Source: Aphanomyces cochlioides (Eukaryota > Oomycota > Saprolegniomycetes > Saprolegniales > Verrucalvaceae). From it: a stretch of 64,000 bases of DNA. The DNA lies in assembly GCA_019828595.1 (NCBI GenBank), contig JAHQRK010000005.1, positions 2,790,001-2,854,000 on the forward strand, in the 5' to 3' direction. Shown here one piece after another: positions 44,301-54,375 of the stretch. The notes under the pieces were generated by a model. It saw only the letters and a program-made list of their open reading frames with translations. It had not been told where the DNA came from and did not search any database. The first letter of the stretch is position 1. Each line of letters starts with the position of its first letter. Made by a program: the position numbers and the translations under genes.

Positions 44301-46324
44301 CACCGACCATGAAGCACTGACTTGGCTCTTCAATACCGGTTCCCGCTCTGGCAACCACAAGCTAGCCAGATGGGCTATGGAGATCCAAGGACTTGATTAT
44401 ACGGTCATCCACAAACCAGGGGAACTCAACGGAGCCGCCGACGGTCTATCCAGACTTGTAGCATGAGACGTCTGAACGCCACCACCACTGGACTTACTAT
44501 AACTCCAACTGTGAATGTTCGCAATGATGTCGAGTCGCCTGGACTGGACCAGGACAACGAAAACTACAACCAACTCAACCGTGAACCACCAGTCCATGGT
44601 ACCCCGATTGAGCTATTTGACCGACGAGGTCGACCAACACCAAGACTTTACAATGAACAAGCAAACGACCCATGGATTGTAGCTCTACGAGCTTTTCTAG
44701 AAGAGGGTGCGATACCATTGGACCCATATTTGCAAAATTTGGTTGTTCGCAACAGTCACCAGTACGTCATGCAAAGGGGCATCGTCTGCTGCTACGTGAC
44801 CATCAAGACTCCCCTCAGAAATCCCGAACTCGTGGTGGTCCCAGTTATACCTCATACCTTGGTCGAAGAGGTCCTTTACGCAAGTCACGCCTCTAGCTTA
44901 GCTGGCCACCTTGGCCTCATGAAAACACGAGAGAGGATTCGACGGACTGCTTACTGGTTGAACTGGCAGTCCGATTGCAAGGAATATGTGTCCAAATGTC
45001 CTGACTGCAACCGCGCCAAAGGCGGACGGCCGTGGAAGCAAGGGCCGATGCAACGGATGCCAATTTACTCGTTACGTGGACCTTTTGGACTTGTGGTTGT
45101 CGACGCCCTAGGTCCGCTGCCACAACAAACCGTGGCCATAAATATATATTAGTCTTCGCGGACTACTTCACGCGGTGGGTAGAAGCATTCCCAGTGCCAG
45201 ACTTGAAAACCTCGACCTTTACAAGAGTCTTTATCGACGAAGTCCTATGTCGATTTGGCATTCCTGACAAACTCCTGACTGACCGTGGATCGAACTTTGT
45301 GTCTGAACTTGCTACGACAATGTATACTACCTTGGGAGTCCACAAGCTGGCAAGTGCCCCTTATCATCCACAAGGTCAAGGTCTGGTGGAACGCTTTAAC
45401 CACACGATTGTCCAGATGCTTAAGATATTTGTCAATGATCACCAAACTGATTGGGACGCTTATCTACCCCGACTACTGTTTGCATATCGGACTGCCCACC
45501 ACGAAACATTGGGAGACTCTCCTTACTTCTGCCTCTTTGGACGAGACCCAACGCTACCTCTGGACTTAGCTTTCTTGAACTCTGATCCTGCTTGGAAGTC
45601 CGATGACTTACCGCAATATAAACGCCGGCTTGCATCATCCTGGAAACAGGCTCGAAAGCTCGTCGAAGAGCAACTGATTCAGGGACAAAACAAATGTGCG
45701 ATAGCGAAGTCTGAGCAAAGACCTGTCTCATTTGACGAACAATCCGCAGTCTGGGTGTACAAGTACTTCTCTAAGTCCAGCGACCCAGACGACCACCGGA
45801 CACCAAAGCTTGCAACACACTGGCATGGACCTTATCGTGTGGAACGTAAGATGGGTCCGAACACCTACAAGATAGCCATTCCAACTCACCCAGACAAGGT
45901 CGTGACCGTCAATGTCGACAGACTCAAGCCCTTCCGTGGATATTACTCTCGACCATACAACGAGGAGACTCCTGAAGACGAGTCTCCACTCGGGGAACTT
46001 ACATTGGACTGCTTACCACGCTCCAGTTTTATAGATCGGGTGGACTTTGGTGACGGCGATGTTGCTTACACGTCGGTCGACTCGCCTATTCACAAGATTG
46101 TGGACAAGCGACGGTTGCCAAATTCTCGTGAATCTGAATACCTAGTCCAGCATGTGGATGGTTACCAGTACTGGATGAAGGCGTCTAAACTCGCAGACTA
46201 TCCGACTTACATTGATGTATTTGAAAACGAACAAAGAATCGAGAGAGGATTACCCTTGTTACGAAGATCCCGACGTTTTTCTGAGATGGATGTCGAACCT
46301 CAGCCATCAACCGTCTACCACTAA
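41306..46324 (+). pseudogene. Gypsy-2 pol: protease, RT, RNase H, integrase, chromodomain-like tail
   Basis: The first frame (41306-42346) is the pol N-terminus and loses the protease by a frameshift near 42290, although LIDTGAS can be read in the neighbouring frame. RT-RNase H (42403-44466) is intact as a frame, with YLDD polymerase site (VYLDDCIV), DIASGYWNVPM and YTDHEALTWLF. A stop near 44464 separates it from the integrase zinc-finger frame (44463-45152; HLGLMKTRERIRR, CPDCNRAKGG). A shift near 45130 leads to the core (45032-46324; TDRGSNF, YHPQGQGLVERFN) and the ESEYLVQHVDGYQYW tail resembling a chromodomain. Fewer lesions than Gypsy-1. Confidence 0.9.
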
Positions 46325-46589
46325 GTCTGGGCCCATACGACTCCCTCATGATGCTACAAGGTTGTCTATCCACCAGACTTATCATACATCTCCTCCGTGA
46401 TCCTTCCCTACAGTTGTACCATTCAACAACAACTTGATTGAGCAAAATTGAGCCGATGACCACCTACCAATAAGCCTCTCACACCGCCTGACTCTCCTCT
46501 AGTCTACAAGTCTAACGCTCCACAAGACTCTACCTTTAGACAACAAGAACTTATCGAATCCTACAATCCATGAATTACGGCATTATAAC

Positions 46590-48044
46590 CTACAACGTCG
46601 TTGGACCATCCGCACTTCCTAGTCCGCTAACGTCTGAACCCACAAGGAAGGATCCGTCCGTTTGATCCATAACCACGGGACGCCCCGGTAGACCAACCCA
46701 CTTACCCACGAAATTGGCGTCTGTTGACTGTTGCGCTCGCATCCACTCGGGCATTTCGAAGACTCCATCAGGATAGTTAACGAACGGGAATGGCCCCGTC
46801 CGTTCCAAATGGACCCCGGCTTCGACACGCTTGACCATCTCTTCAACTTCCTGCTTTTTTATCTTGGCTTTCTCCCGCATCCATTTCAACAAGGACCAGC
46901 TCCACTGTAATTGGCTCTGGGGGGCAGACTTGGGTCCATCGCTGTAGCGAGCAAGTCCTTCTTGTACAACAAGTTGGGGAACTGGGCGAAGTCTGGCCAT
47001 CGCTTTCGTCCTTGCGACTCGATATATCCCACGGCCTCGGCGGACTTCAATTGTTTCAGCATGCAAGCAGGCATCCCAAGATCTGACCAAAAGGGGTGTA
47101 TATTGAACAACAAAAAGTGAAACACTTCAGGACCAGCAACCCTCTCTAACGCCAGCAACAAGTCAACAAAACTCTTCTTTGCCGATTCGAGCCGACTTTT
47201 CACATGGTTGGCCTCATGAGGCACCTAAGACAGCGATGAATAGCCTAACTACATGGAAGCCTTACCCTCCATCCCGGTTTACTATAGTTCCCTGTTCCCA
47301 CCCAGAAGTATCTATTCCAGACGCAATCTCCATAGCTCGACCACCATGCCCGCAGCGCCCGATTCCATGTAACTTGTTCCTTGGTGGTGCCCGGTAAAAA
47401 TGATTGGAACTTGTCCATCCAGTCCGACCAAATTTGGCGTTCTCTAAGCTTGCAATATGCCCCGCGCACTTCTATTGGTAGGTCTGGAATGTGGGCCAAC
47501 AAGCGTACTTCAGCCACTGTGATCACTCGCGTTTTCGTCCTCACAATTGAATGGCTAATCAGCTTGCCTTTACCCTTTACCCCCTTCAGCGTAGAATACT
47601 TGCTACGTTCATCGAGTCTCGGTTTCTTTCCACGTGGGTCGTAGTCATCGGATGAATCTTGGGACGAGTCAGATTCTATTGCAAGGCAACTGATTTATTA
47701 CGTGGTTAATGTTCCTTACCGCTCGAGGACCCGTCAATTGAAATGGTGTCTCCCGCCGCGAGCGCCTCGGCCTGCTCAGCCAAGTCTAACTTGTATCCTT
47801 CAAATTGATGCTTCAGCCAAGCCGCACGAGCGGGACGTGAATTGTTCTGGGCACACGCGTCGACAAAGGCCTCAATATCAGCCAGATTGTTCATTTCCTT
47901 CTGCGACTCCAAATCGTTCAGCGCTCGGCGGACGCCTTCTTTTAAACAACGCAGACTTGACTCAGCGTGCTCTGCCTCGAGCATGATGTCCCGCAGCGAT
48001 TGTTTCGTCTTTTCGAACTTGTTACTCTTCGCCGATGGCTTCAT
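46590..48044 (-). CDS. Antisense intron-bearing gene inside Gypsy-2, function unknown
   Basis: Exon 1 starts at ATG 48044 (KFEKTKQSLRDIMLEAEHAE, helical) and reaches AGCG|GTAAGG at 47720. A 44-nt GT-AG intron (47676-47719) with in-frame stops follows. Exon 2 continues in frame through an Asp/Ser-rich nuclear-like stretch (SDSSQDSSDDYDPRGKK) to TGGAGG|GTAAGG. A 41-nt intron (47225-47265) also carries an in-frame TAG. Exon 3 opens VPHEANHVKSRLESAKKS and changes frame once, at a CCCCCC run near 46925, before ending at 46590. The total is about 455 residues. No domain is recognised; Trp/Leu-rich blocks suggest a folded protein. Splice-ready introns on the minus strand mean it is not simply a reverse-transcribed mRNA in sense orientation. 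It may be a captured host gene or an accessory antisense gene. Confidence 0.6.
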
Positions 48045-48731
48045 GAACTCTTGGAGATGTGTCTTGTGTAAAGGCTATCCTTTTCCAAAATGGCTGCTTG
48101 CGTTATTACACCCGACCAGTTGAATCATATTATTGGCCAATATTAAGAAACAACAATTGACGACTGAACCCAGTCGGCTGGATGATCTGGCTACGAGCAA
48201 GATCCCTCCGCGCAGGCTCCTGTGAGCTGCCACCGAGGCAGGCTTGAGCTAGCGACTTGCAGTTACCTTCTGGCTCATACCGCACAAGCGCTTGAATGCA
48301 GGATTACATCTGTCCGCCGCAATTCTGCCAGCCTCCTGGACGGGCCATCATCTCAACGTCATTGTCTCAATAATGTGGAGATCATACGCAAGGGCGAAGC
48401 AAAGCACTTTGGTGCCGTCCAGGAGCGTCAGACTCACTTTAAGGAAGTCTAAATTGCGTCCAACAACGTACGGAAGTTGGTCATGACAATCGACGTTCCA
48501 GAGTCTATTTGCGACAAAGAGGAAGACATGTTAGGTCCAAACCACTCCAATAGACTTAATCAGGTGTCAGTACGGCTTCAGGCAGCGCGCCAAAGTTTCT
48601 TTCGAAGTCATCTTGAAAGATTTTCAGTTATTCCGACGCCACAAGAACACATTCAGAGAGCTGAGGAATACCCTCTCCACGTCCGTCGCTCTATCTATTC
48701 GACACGGAGGTCGAATTTTAGCGTGGGGGCT
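48045..48731. other. Upstream region of the antisense gene and Gypsy-2 3' leader
   Basis: A perfect ATTGGCCAAT palindrome lies at 48133-48142, about 90 bp before the antisense gene start, so a CCAAT-type promoter element is possible. Towards 48680 the sequence again resembles the end of Gypsy-1 before its LTR. A plus-strand frame (48477-48761) reads into the LTR and has no domain. Confidence 0.45.
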
Positions 48732-49640
48732 TGTGACGGCTGTGTCGGGTCTAGCACGTGACCGCAGTTGTGACTTTTCGACACGCTTGAGTAGTCGTCG
48801 AATGTCTTTGCGATTCCTTCGACTTCGAACATACGTCCTCTATACCTCTGTATTAGTCTATTTTAGATGTTTAGTCTAGCTAGCTCGACTTCCTTCACTT
48901 CTCAAAACACTCGGTTAAGCTTATTAATTAAGCTAGCCTACCAACTTCTGTCCGCATTTCGCTGTCCTGAGTTCCGCCGAGAATATTCGGTTCCTGAAGT
49001 CCTAACGTCTGGACCTTCAATTACAGCGATCCGGGAAATATAAGACCATCAACAAACCCTAACCCTCTATTGAACCGTGAAAATGAATCGTATTAATTTT
49101 AACAAGAAATAAATATGACAGGAGGTCAACCATCGTTTCATCGCCAGATAAACGCGCAAACACAAGTAAACTACGGTGCTCCTAAATAAGCTAAAGGTTT
49201 TAAGTGCTGTCGTAGAAGAAGGGTAAGTTGTTGTTGAAAATACAGGCATTATTTTCAAAGAAACGATATGCAAATGGGATGATACATTGTTCAATGATTC
49301 AATGACACATCTTCAAAATGAATGAACCAAATATAAATTTATAGAGTTTTCCATGTTTCTTCAACAGCACTGAAGACTTTCGATCGATCACATGACATAT
49401 ATGTGTAATTCTTCATTTTTAGCAATTTTCATAGTATATGAAGTCTTGCACGTTTATCCAATACAAGTTTCTTCGTCTTTTTCCAAATGCAATATGCAAT
49501 TTAACAGGTTAAAATTTATTACAGTATGTGGAGTCGGTGTTAAGCTTGAAATTGTCCAATCAGCGAAGAATCACCTGGGGTCTTATATTTCCCGGATCAC
49601 TGTAATTCGTGCGTCATCGCCAATCCCCGCGACCGTCACA
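48732..49640 (+). repeat. Gypsy-2 3' LTR, split by a MITE
   Basis: 48732-49023 and 49603-49640 together make a 328-bp LTR matching the 5' copy. The break falls at CAATTA|ATTCG of the 5' LTR. Confidence 0.9.
49024..49602. mobile_element. 579-bp MITE with 24-bp TIRs and TA duplication
   Basis: The left end starts CAGCGATCCGGGAAATATAA and the right end is its reverse complement with one mismatch (CAGTGATCC). TA flanks both sides (49022-49023 and 49603-49604), while the intact LTR has a single TA there. That is the Tc1/mariner insertion signature. The interior is AT-rich with no convincing gene, so it would depend on a transposase elsewhere. Its ends differ from those of the mariner-like element at 3849. 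Confidence 0.9.
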
Positions 49641-49716
49641 TGAGAAGACCTCAGTTATCGTCTGGTTAAATAGAAGGATTCGTCGAGCTCAGGCAAGGAA
49701 GTGCTGACTGGTTAGT

Positions 49717-49863
49717 CTATTCTCGACTCATAGTTGGCGTCAACGAGGCAACATCATAGATTGGCTCGGGCGTTGGGTCGACTTGAGTATCGTTCGGGCT
49801 GGAAATCGCATTCGCGGAAACCATGGCCATGAGGCTGACAGCAAGGATGGTAAGGATGTTCAT
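49717..49863 (-). CDS. 48-aa secreted peptide, SIASLTPTMSRE family (member 2, short type)
   Basis: Signal peptide MNILTILAVSLMAMVSANA, then ISSPNDTQVDPTPEP and IYDVASLTPTMSRE. The Thr-Pro spacer is shorter and FSI is replaced by YDV compared with the long type, but the last nine residues are identical. It lies 76 bp right of the Gypsy-2 insertion point. It forms a head-to-head pair with member 3. Confidence 0.75.
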   Translation of the reverse strand: MNILTILAVSLMAMVSANAISSPNDTQVDPTPEPIYDVASLTPTMSRE

Positions 49864-50328
49864 GGCGGTTGATGGGATATTGGAAAGTGAGCCAACATGG
49901 TTCTCATGATTGATCAACGCGTCAATTCGATCCAACACTTGCTGCACGCACGTCCGTTCGTGTCGTCTTGTTTTTGTCTTGACGTGAACGCTTTGCCACA
50001 AACATCCTTCGGACGTTAAAATTCTCTTCGACGGCTCAGCACGAACCAACGAGACAAGATAACTCGACATCCACATGTGCCCGTAACGTGAGATTGTGAG
50101 TGTGACTCTTTTCAGTTGTGCTGTGCTCGCTTGATGCTCGTTCGGCTAAACTTCTATCGATTATGTTTCTACGATCGTCCTGCGTTTCTCATCGAGTCCT
50201 GAATCGTAACTTTCACAAAAGAGACAAGCCATGTGTAGACGTGCATGCAACAAGTGTTGGATCGAATTGACGCGTTGATCAATCATGAGAACCATGTTGG
50301 CTCACTTTCCAATATCCCATCAACCGCC

Positions 50329-50475
50329 ATGAACATCCTTACCATCCTTGCTGTCAGCCTCATGGCCATGGCTTCCGTGAATGCCATTTCTAGCCCGAAC
50401 GATACTCAAGTCGACCCAACGCTCGAGCCAATCTATGATGTTGCCTCGTTGACGCCAACTATGAGTCGAGAATAG
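50329..50475 (+). CDS. 48-aa secreted peptide (member 3, short type)
   Basis: MNILTILAVSLMAMASVNA signal peptide, then SSPNDTQVDPTLEP and IYDVASLTPTMSRE. Its inverted twin is member 7, from which it differs at one signal-peptide residue. An open frame continues upstream to 50245, but the hydrophobic start at 50329 is preferred. Confidence 0.75.
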   Translation: MNILTILAVSLMAMASVNAISSPNDTQVDPTLEPIYDVASLTPTMSRE

Positions 50476-51041
50476 ACTAACCAGTCAGCACTTCCTTGCT
50501 TGAGCTAGATATTTAACCAGACGATAACTGAGGTTTTCTCACGATACATTGCTTCTTTCTTCTGCACGAGGTAGCAGCATATTCACGTCCGTGTCAAACA
50601 AAATATAGTCGGCATGTTATTATGTCGTGACAAATTCCTATGGTGGATACAGTAATCGGCTGTGAAAATAAGTTGGATCGAGGGGTTTGAAATCAAACCA
50701 TGGAGCACAGCATTCGCCGTGGATGGTTACGTCCGCGCAACGGACAAGCATTCAATGAGACGTCCATTTCGTGCATCAACACTCTCGTCATATCAAGTCA
50801 CAAATGTTCGATCGTGAAGAAATTCACACGTGCGTTTGTCCCAGGACAACTCTTCGATCCGTTCGTGGCAGGATTCTCGATGTGGAGACAAGGTAGAGCG
50901 AAAAGCGAGTGTGCGCCATATTCGCTCACCAATTGATTTTGTGAGTCGATGCGAGTTCTCCAACGAAGTTTTCGCTTTGATTCTCGTTGCAATCCAGGTT
51001 GTTGCTATCAAAACTGAATAGATTGAGATGTGATTGTTGTA
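50476..51041. other. Intergenic within the inverted-repeat arm
   Basis: An open frame of 78 codons (50700-50936) is preserved identically in both arms but has no signal peptide or domain. Preservation is explained by the recent duplication. Confidence 0.4.
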
Positions 51042-51218
51042 TTAGACATTAGAGTCAGGTGGTTGTAAGTATTCCGTTGGTGTCAAAGAGGCAATTGAAA
51101 AGCGGGGCGACGGCGCAGGGGTGGGCGTCGGCTCAACTTGAGCTTGATTCGTGTTGTCAACTGCACTTACAACAACCATAGCCATGAGACTGGCGACGAG
51201 GATGACAAGGGCGTTCAT
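51042..51218 (-). CDS. 58-aa secreted peptide (member 4, extended C-terminus)
   Basis: Signal peptide MNALVILVASLMAMVVVSA, then VDNTNQAQVEPTPTPAPSP and RFSIASLTPTEYLQPPDSNV. The usual TMSRE end is replaced by TEYLQPPDSNV, so this subtype keeps FSIASLTPT but changes the last residues. An alternative start four codons upstream (MTTA) would lengthen the signal peptide slightly. Its twin is member 6. Confidence 0.7.
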   Translation of the reverse strand: MNALVILVASLMAMVVVSAVDNTNQAQVEPTPTPAPSPRFSIASLTPTEYLQPPDSNV

Positions 51219-51848
51219 TGCTGTGGTCATTGGGAGGTTGAAAAGTGAATAATCTCGATTGAATGAGCTCTTGGCTCGACCCGATCTTGGAGTGGGCACG
51301 TCCATACTTGTCCTCTGTCCCACGTTTCTTTGTTCGTGCGGACGTTGTGATGCAGAACTTTGAACGAGAAAGGCTTGATCACACCAGTGAAGGTTTTTCT
51401 TTTCAATTTCGTTGGTGCGGCCAAGCCTTTCCTGTTGAAATTTCGCTATCGAGACGTCTACACGAACGAAGAACCATGAGTTTTCACCTGGAACCACATC
51501 ATGGGAGTCATTAGTACACTAATCGACAAGATGCGAATGTTCCTTTTTAGCAATACTATCGTTATCGATCCCACAAAGAAGAATTGCAGTTTTCCAAGCA
51601 TTACCACTGGACGAACTTAGATCTAACGTATTCTTCAGATTAAGTGTGGATCATTCTTCCCATTTGCAATGCAGTTCCATTGAGTCGCGATTATATTCTA
51701 TGCAGCGGCTTACCAACGGCAGAAGACATGAAGAAGACATGAACTCATGTGAATAAGTCGAATCGAATTAAATACGAGAGTAAGTCTAGCTATTGCACTT
51801 GACAAGATACATCTCAGGCTGGTTTTGAATATGATGTAGGCTTGATGT
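51219..51848. other. Spacer of the inverted duplication, left part
   Basis: Includes a decayed upstream region of member 4 similar to that of member 9 (GGACGTTGTGATGCAGAAC against GGACGTCGCGATGAAGAAC). No gene. Confidence 0.4.
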
Positions 51849-52007
51849 TTATTCGCGGCTCATCGTTGGTGTCAAGGACGCAATGGAAAAGCGAGGCGTT
51901 GGTGCAGGCGTCGGAATTGGCTCGACTTGCGTTTGGTTCGACTCGGCAATCGCATGAACAGAAACGATGGCCATGAGGCTAGCGACGAGGATAGCAAAAG
52001 CGTTCAT
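51849..52007 (-). CDS. 52-aa secreted peptide (member 5)
   Basis: The minus-strand frame reads a signal peptide MNAFAILVASLMAIVSVHA, then IAESNQTQVEPIPTPAPTP and RFSIASLTPTMSRE, stopping at TAA 51849-51851. It is a full member of the family, easily missed because of its size. It lies inside the spacer between the inverted arms. NQT in the mature part could be glycosylated (N-x-T); family members 1 and 2 also carry N-x-T (NET, NDT). Confidence 0.75.
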   Translation of the reverse strand: MNAFAILVASLMAIVSVHAIAESNQTQVEPIPTPAPTPRFSIASLTPTMSRE

Positions 52008-52722
52008 TCTTGTGGAAGATGGAAAATTGAATAGTGAGACACCAATGCCTTGGCCATATATTGTGTCTGAGCCATCAAGCGATTACTGCACGCTCGTCCA
52101 CGCTACAGTCGCTTTTGATTTCGCACGGTCGTGTCGATTCTGTTCTCGATACGAGACGCGCTTGATCGATCAGACATGTGAAATGTAGGTACCTTCACTG
52201 AACAAGAACCAATTTTTTTAATCGATCGAGACACTGTCAACAACGCAACCATGAAGCAACAGCTTCCAACGTTTTATAGAGTCACGGCGACTACAGCTAT
52301 CATTATGTGTACTCATGACTAAACCTCTTGTCGTTCGTGTTCCTTGGCGATAGACCGTCGTGGTCGAGTTGGTGACGAGTAGTCTCGTCAGATGTGTACG
52401 TGTGTCGCGGCACAGGATTCATTCAATTCTGTGTTTCGACTTCGATCGATCAAGGTCTCAATGATCCACGGAATGTGGTGACGTCGTCACCGGTCCATCA
52501 TCAAATTTCATGTTTTCATGTGCACACATCATCTTGGTCGTGTACGAGTGGGATATTAACTCTATAAGCACTACATGGCTCCTCCACAAATTTCAAACAC
52601 AGGACGAAAAGATGTCCGCACGAATGGACGTGCGTGCAGCAAGTGTTGGGTCGAGTCGACGCGTTGGTCGACTCCTGAGCATATTCGTAATTCACTTTCG
52701 ATTTTTCCCGTCTAAAACCTCG
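52008..52722. other. Spacer of the inverted duplication, right part
   Basis: The last 200 bp (ACAGGACGAAAAGATGTCCGC, GCAGCAAGTGTTGG) resemble the promoter of member 1, so member 6 has a member-1-type promoter. No other gene. Confidence 0.45.
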
Positions 52723-52899
52723 ATGAATGTACTTGTCATCCTCGTCGCCAGTCTCATGGCTATGGTTGTTGTAAGTGCAGTTGACAACACGAATCAAGCT
52801 CAAGTTGAGCCGACGCCCACCCCTGCGCCGTCGCCCCGCTTTTCAATTGCCTCTTTGACACCAACGGAATACTTACAACCACCTGACTCTAATGTCTAA
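52723..52899 (+). CDS. 58-aa secreted peptide (member 6, extended C-terminus)
   Basis: Signal peptide MNVLVILVASLMAMVVVSA; the rest is identical to member 4, including the TEYLQPPDSNV end. The inverted arm begins at this gene's start: the coding part matches member 4, while the upstream DNA instead resembles that of member 1. The duplication breakpoint therefore swapped promoters. Confidence 0.7.
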   Translation: MNVLVILVASLMAMVVVSAVDNTNQAQVEPTPTPAPSPRFSIASLTPTEYLQPPDSNV

Positions 52900-53465
52900 T
52901 ACAACAATCACATCTCAATCTATTCAGTTTTGATAGCAACAACCTGGATTGCAACGAGAATCAAAGCGAAAACTTCGTTGGAGAACTCGCATCGACTCAC
53001 AAAATCAATTGGTGAGCGAATATGGCGCACACTCGCTTTTCGCTCTACCTTGTCTCCACATCGAGAATCCTGCCACGAACGGATCGAAGAGTTGTCCTGG
53101 GACAAACGCACGTGTGAATTTCTTCACGATCGAACATTTGTGACTTGATATGACGAGAGTGTTGATGCACGAAATGGACGTCTCATTGAATGCTTGTCCG
53201 TTGCGCGGACGTAACCATCCACGGCGAATGCTGTGCTCCATGGTTTGATTTCAAACCCCTCGATCCAACTTATTTTCACAGCCGATTACTGTATCCACCA
53301 TAGGAATTTGTCACGACATAATAACATGCCGACTATATTTTGTTTGACACGGACGTGAATATGCTGCTACCTCGTGCAGAAGAAAGAAGCAATGTATCGT
53401 GAGAAAACCTCAGTTATCGTCTGGTTAAATATCTAGCTCAAGCAAGGAAGTGCTGACTGGTTAGT

Positions 53466-53612
53466 CTATTCTCGACTCATAGTTGGCGTCAACGAGGCAA
53501 CATCATAGATTGGCTCGAGCGTTGGGTCGACTTGAGTATCGTTCGGGCTAGAAATGGCATTCACGGAAACCATGGCCATGAGGCTGACAGCAAGGATGGT
53601 AAGGATGTTCAT
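53466..53612 (-). CDS. 48-aa secreted peptide (member 7, short type)
   Basis: MNILTILAVSLMAMVSVNA signal peptide followed by SSPNDTQVDPTLEP and IYDVASLTPTMSRE. Twin of member 3. Its upstream open frame is fused to the truncated member 8 by the junction at about 53700. Confidence 0.75.
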   Translation of the reverse strand: MNILTILAVSLMAMVSVNAISSPNDTQVDPTLEPIYDVASLTPTMSRE

Positions 53613-53662
53613 GGCGGTTGATGGGATATTGGAAAGTGAGCCAACATGGTTCTCATGATTGA

Positions 53663-53746
53663 TCAACGCGTCAATTCGATCCAACACTTGCTGCACGCAC
53701 ATCCGATGGCCGTGAGACTGGCGACGAGAATAGCAAGTACGTTCAT
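53663..53746 (-). pseudogene. Truncated peptide gene (member 8)
   Basis: It begins MNVLAILVASLTAI like member 1, then runs across a breakpoint into CACSKCWIELTR and stops. The mature peptide is gone. It marks the join between the inverted arm and the inverted 519-bp copy of 36618-37136. Confidence 0.8.
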
Positions 53747-54222
53747 CGTGGAAAATGGGATATTGAAAAGTGAATTGCAAATATGCCCAAGAACCGACAA
53801 ACGAGTCGACTCGATCCAACACTTGCTGCACGTTCGTTGTCCATTGCGGACATCTTTTCGTCCTGTGCTTAAAATTTTTGGAAGAGTATTGCAGTGCTGA
53901 CAGAGTTTATATCCCACTCGTTCATGATCGTGCAGAATCATCATGAACTGAGAGGATATTTGCTCTCTTTGACACCAACGATGAGCCGTGAATGAACACC
54001 AAGTCTGCATCTTATCCAAAGCATACTCGACGGTAATATTTCATCAAATCACCTCTCAATCTATCATACCGTTCTATCAAAAAGAATTGTTGTCCTCAAC
54101 AGGAAGAACTCTCGACTTGGTCACTGACTGACACGAGAATCCGAGGTGAGTAAATGGAAGAGTGCCTAGTGATCTGGACCAAGGTGGCAACGTACGTCAA
54201 GTGATCGAGGCGTAGCTTGAAA
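53704..54222 (-). repeat. Inverted copy of 36618-37136
   Basis: Gap-free pairing with 36618-37136. It includes the complete member-1 promoter and leader but only the signal-peptide start of the gene. Confidence 0.85.
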
Positions 54223-54375
54223 GTCCAATATCGATAAATAGTCGCGGTGCAAGCACACCGAAAGATTATCATAGATAATCGTGAATCAAAGCTAAAACCT
54301 CACTAAATATCTGGTGGATGACCTGCCGCCCGTGGTCTTGAGAATTGATCTTGCCAACTTGGCATGCTTTTGGAT

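Larger units (their letters stand above)
37869..49640 (+). mobile_element. Gypsy-2: full-length Ty3/gypsy retrotransposon with extra antisense gene
   Basis: The 5' LTR (37869-38196) and 3' LTR (48732-49640, 328 bp once its nested insert is removed) share TGTGACGG...CCGTCACA ends. The element is flanked by TGAG on both sides (37865-37868, 49641-49644). Between the LTRs lie a primer site, gag, pol, then about 2.4 kb carrying a minus-strand gene absent from Gypsy-1, then a GTGGGGGCT purine tract. Frameshifts in gag and pol make the copy defective as read. Confidence 0.9.
50248..51218 (+). repeat. Left arm of a 971-bp inverted duplication
   Basis: It pairs base for base with 52723-53693 (coordinate sum 103941, no gaps). 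It carries peptide genes 3 and 4 at its ends. Near-identical sequence. Confidence 0.9.
52723..53693 (-). repeat. Right arm of the 971-bp inverted duplication
   Basis: Reverse complement of 50248-51218, gap-free. It holds members 6 and 7 and, at 53400-53403, the TGAG where Gypsy-2 inserted in the paralogous copy. Confidence 0.9.

Noticed and set aside
49060..49085. CCCTAACCCT near 49066 as a telomere remnant
   Set aside because: Only about two units, located inside a MITE; chance occurrence.
50700..50936. 78-codon frame preserved in both inverted arms as a conserved gene
   Set aside because: The arms are near identical over their whole length, so conservation of this frame is not independent evidence; no signal peptide or domain.
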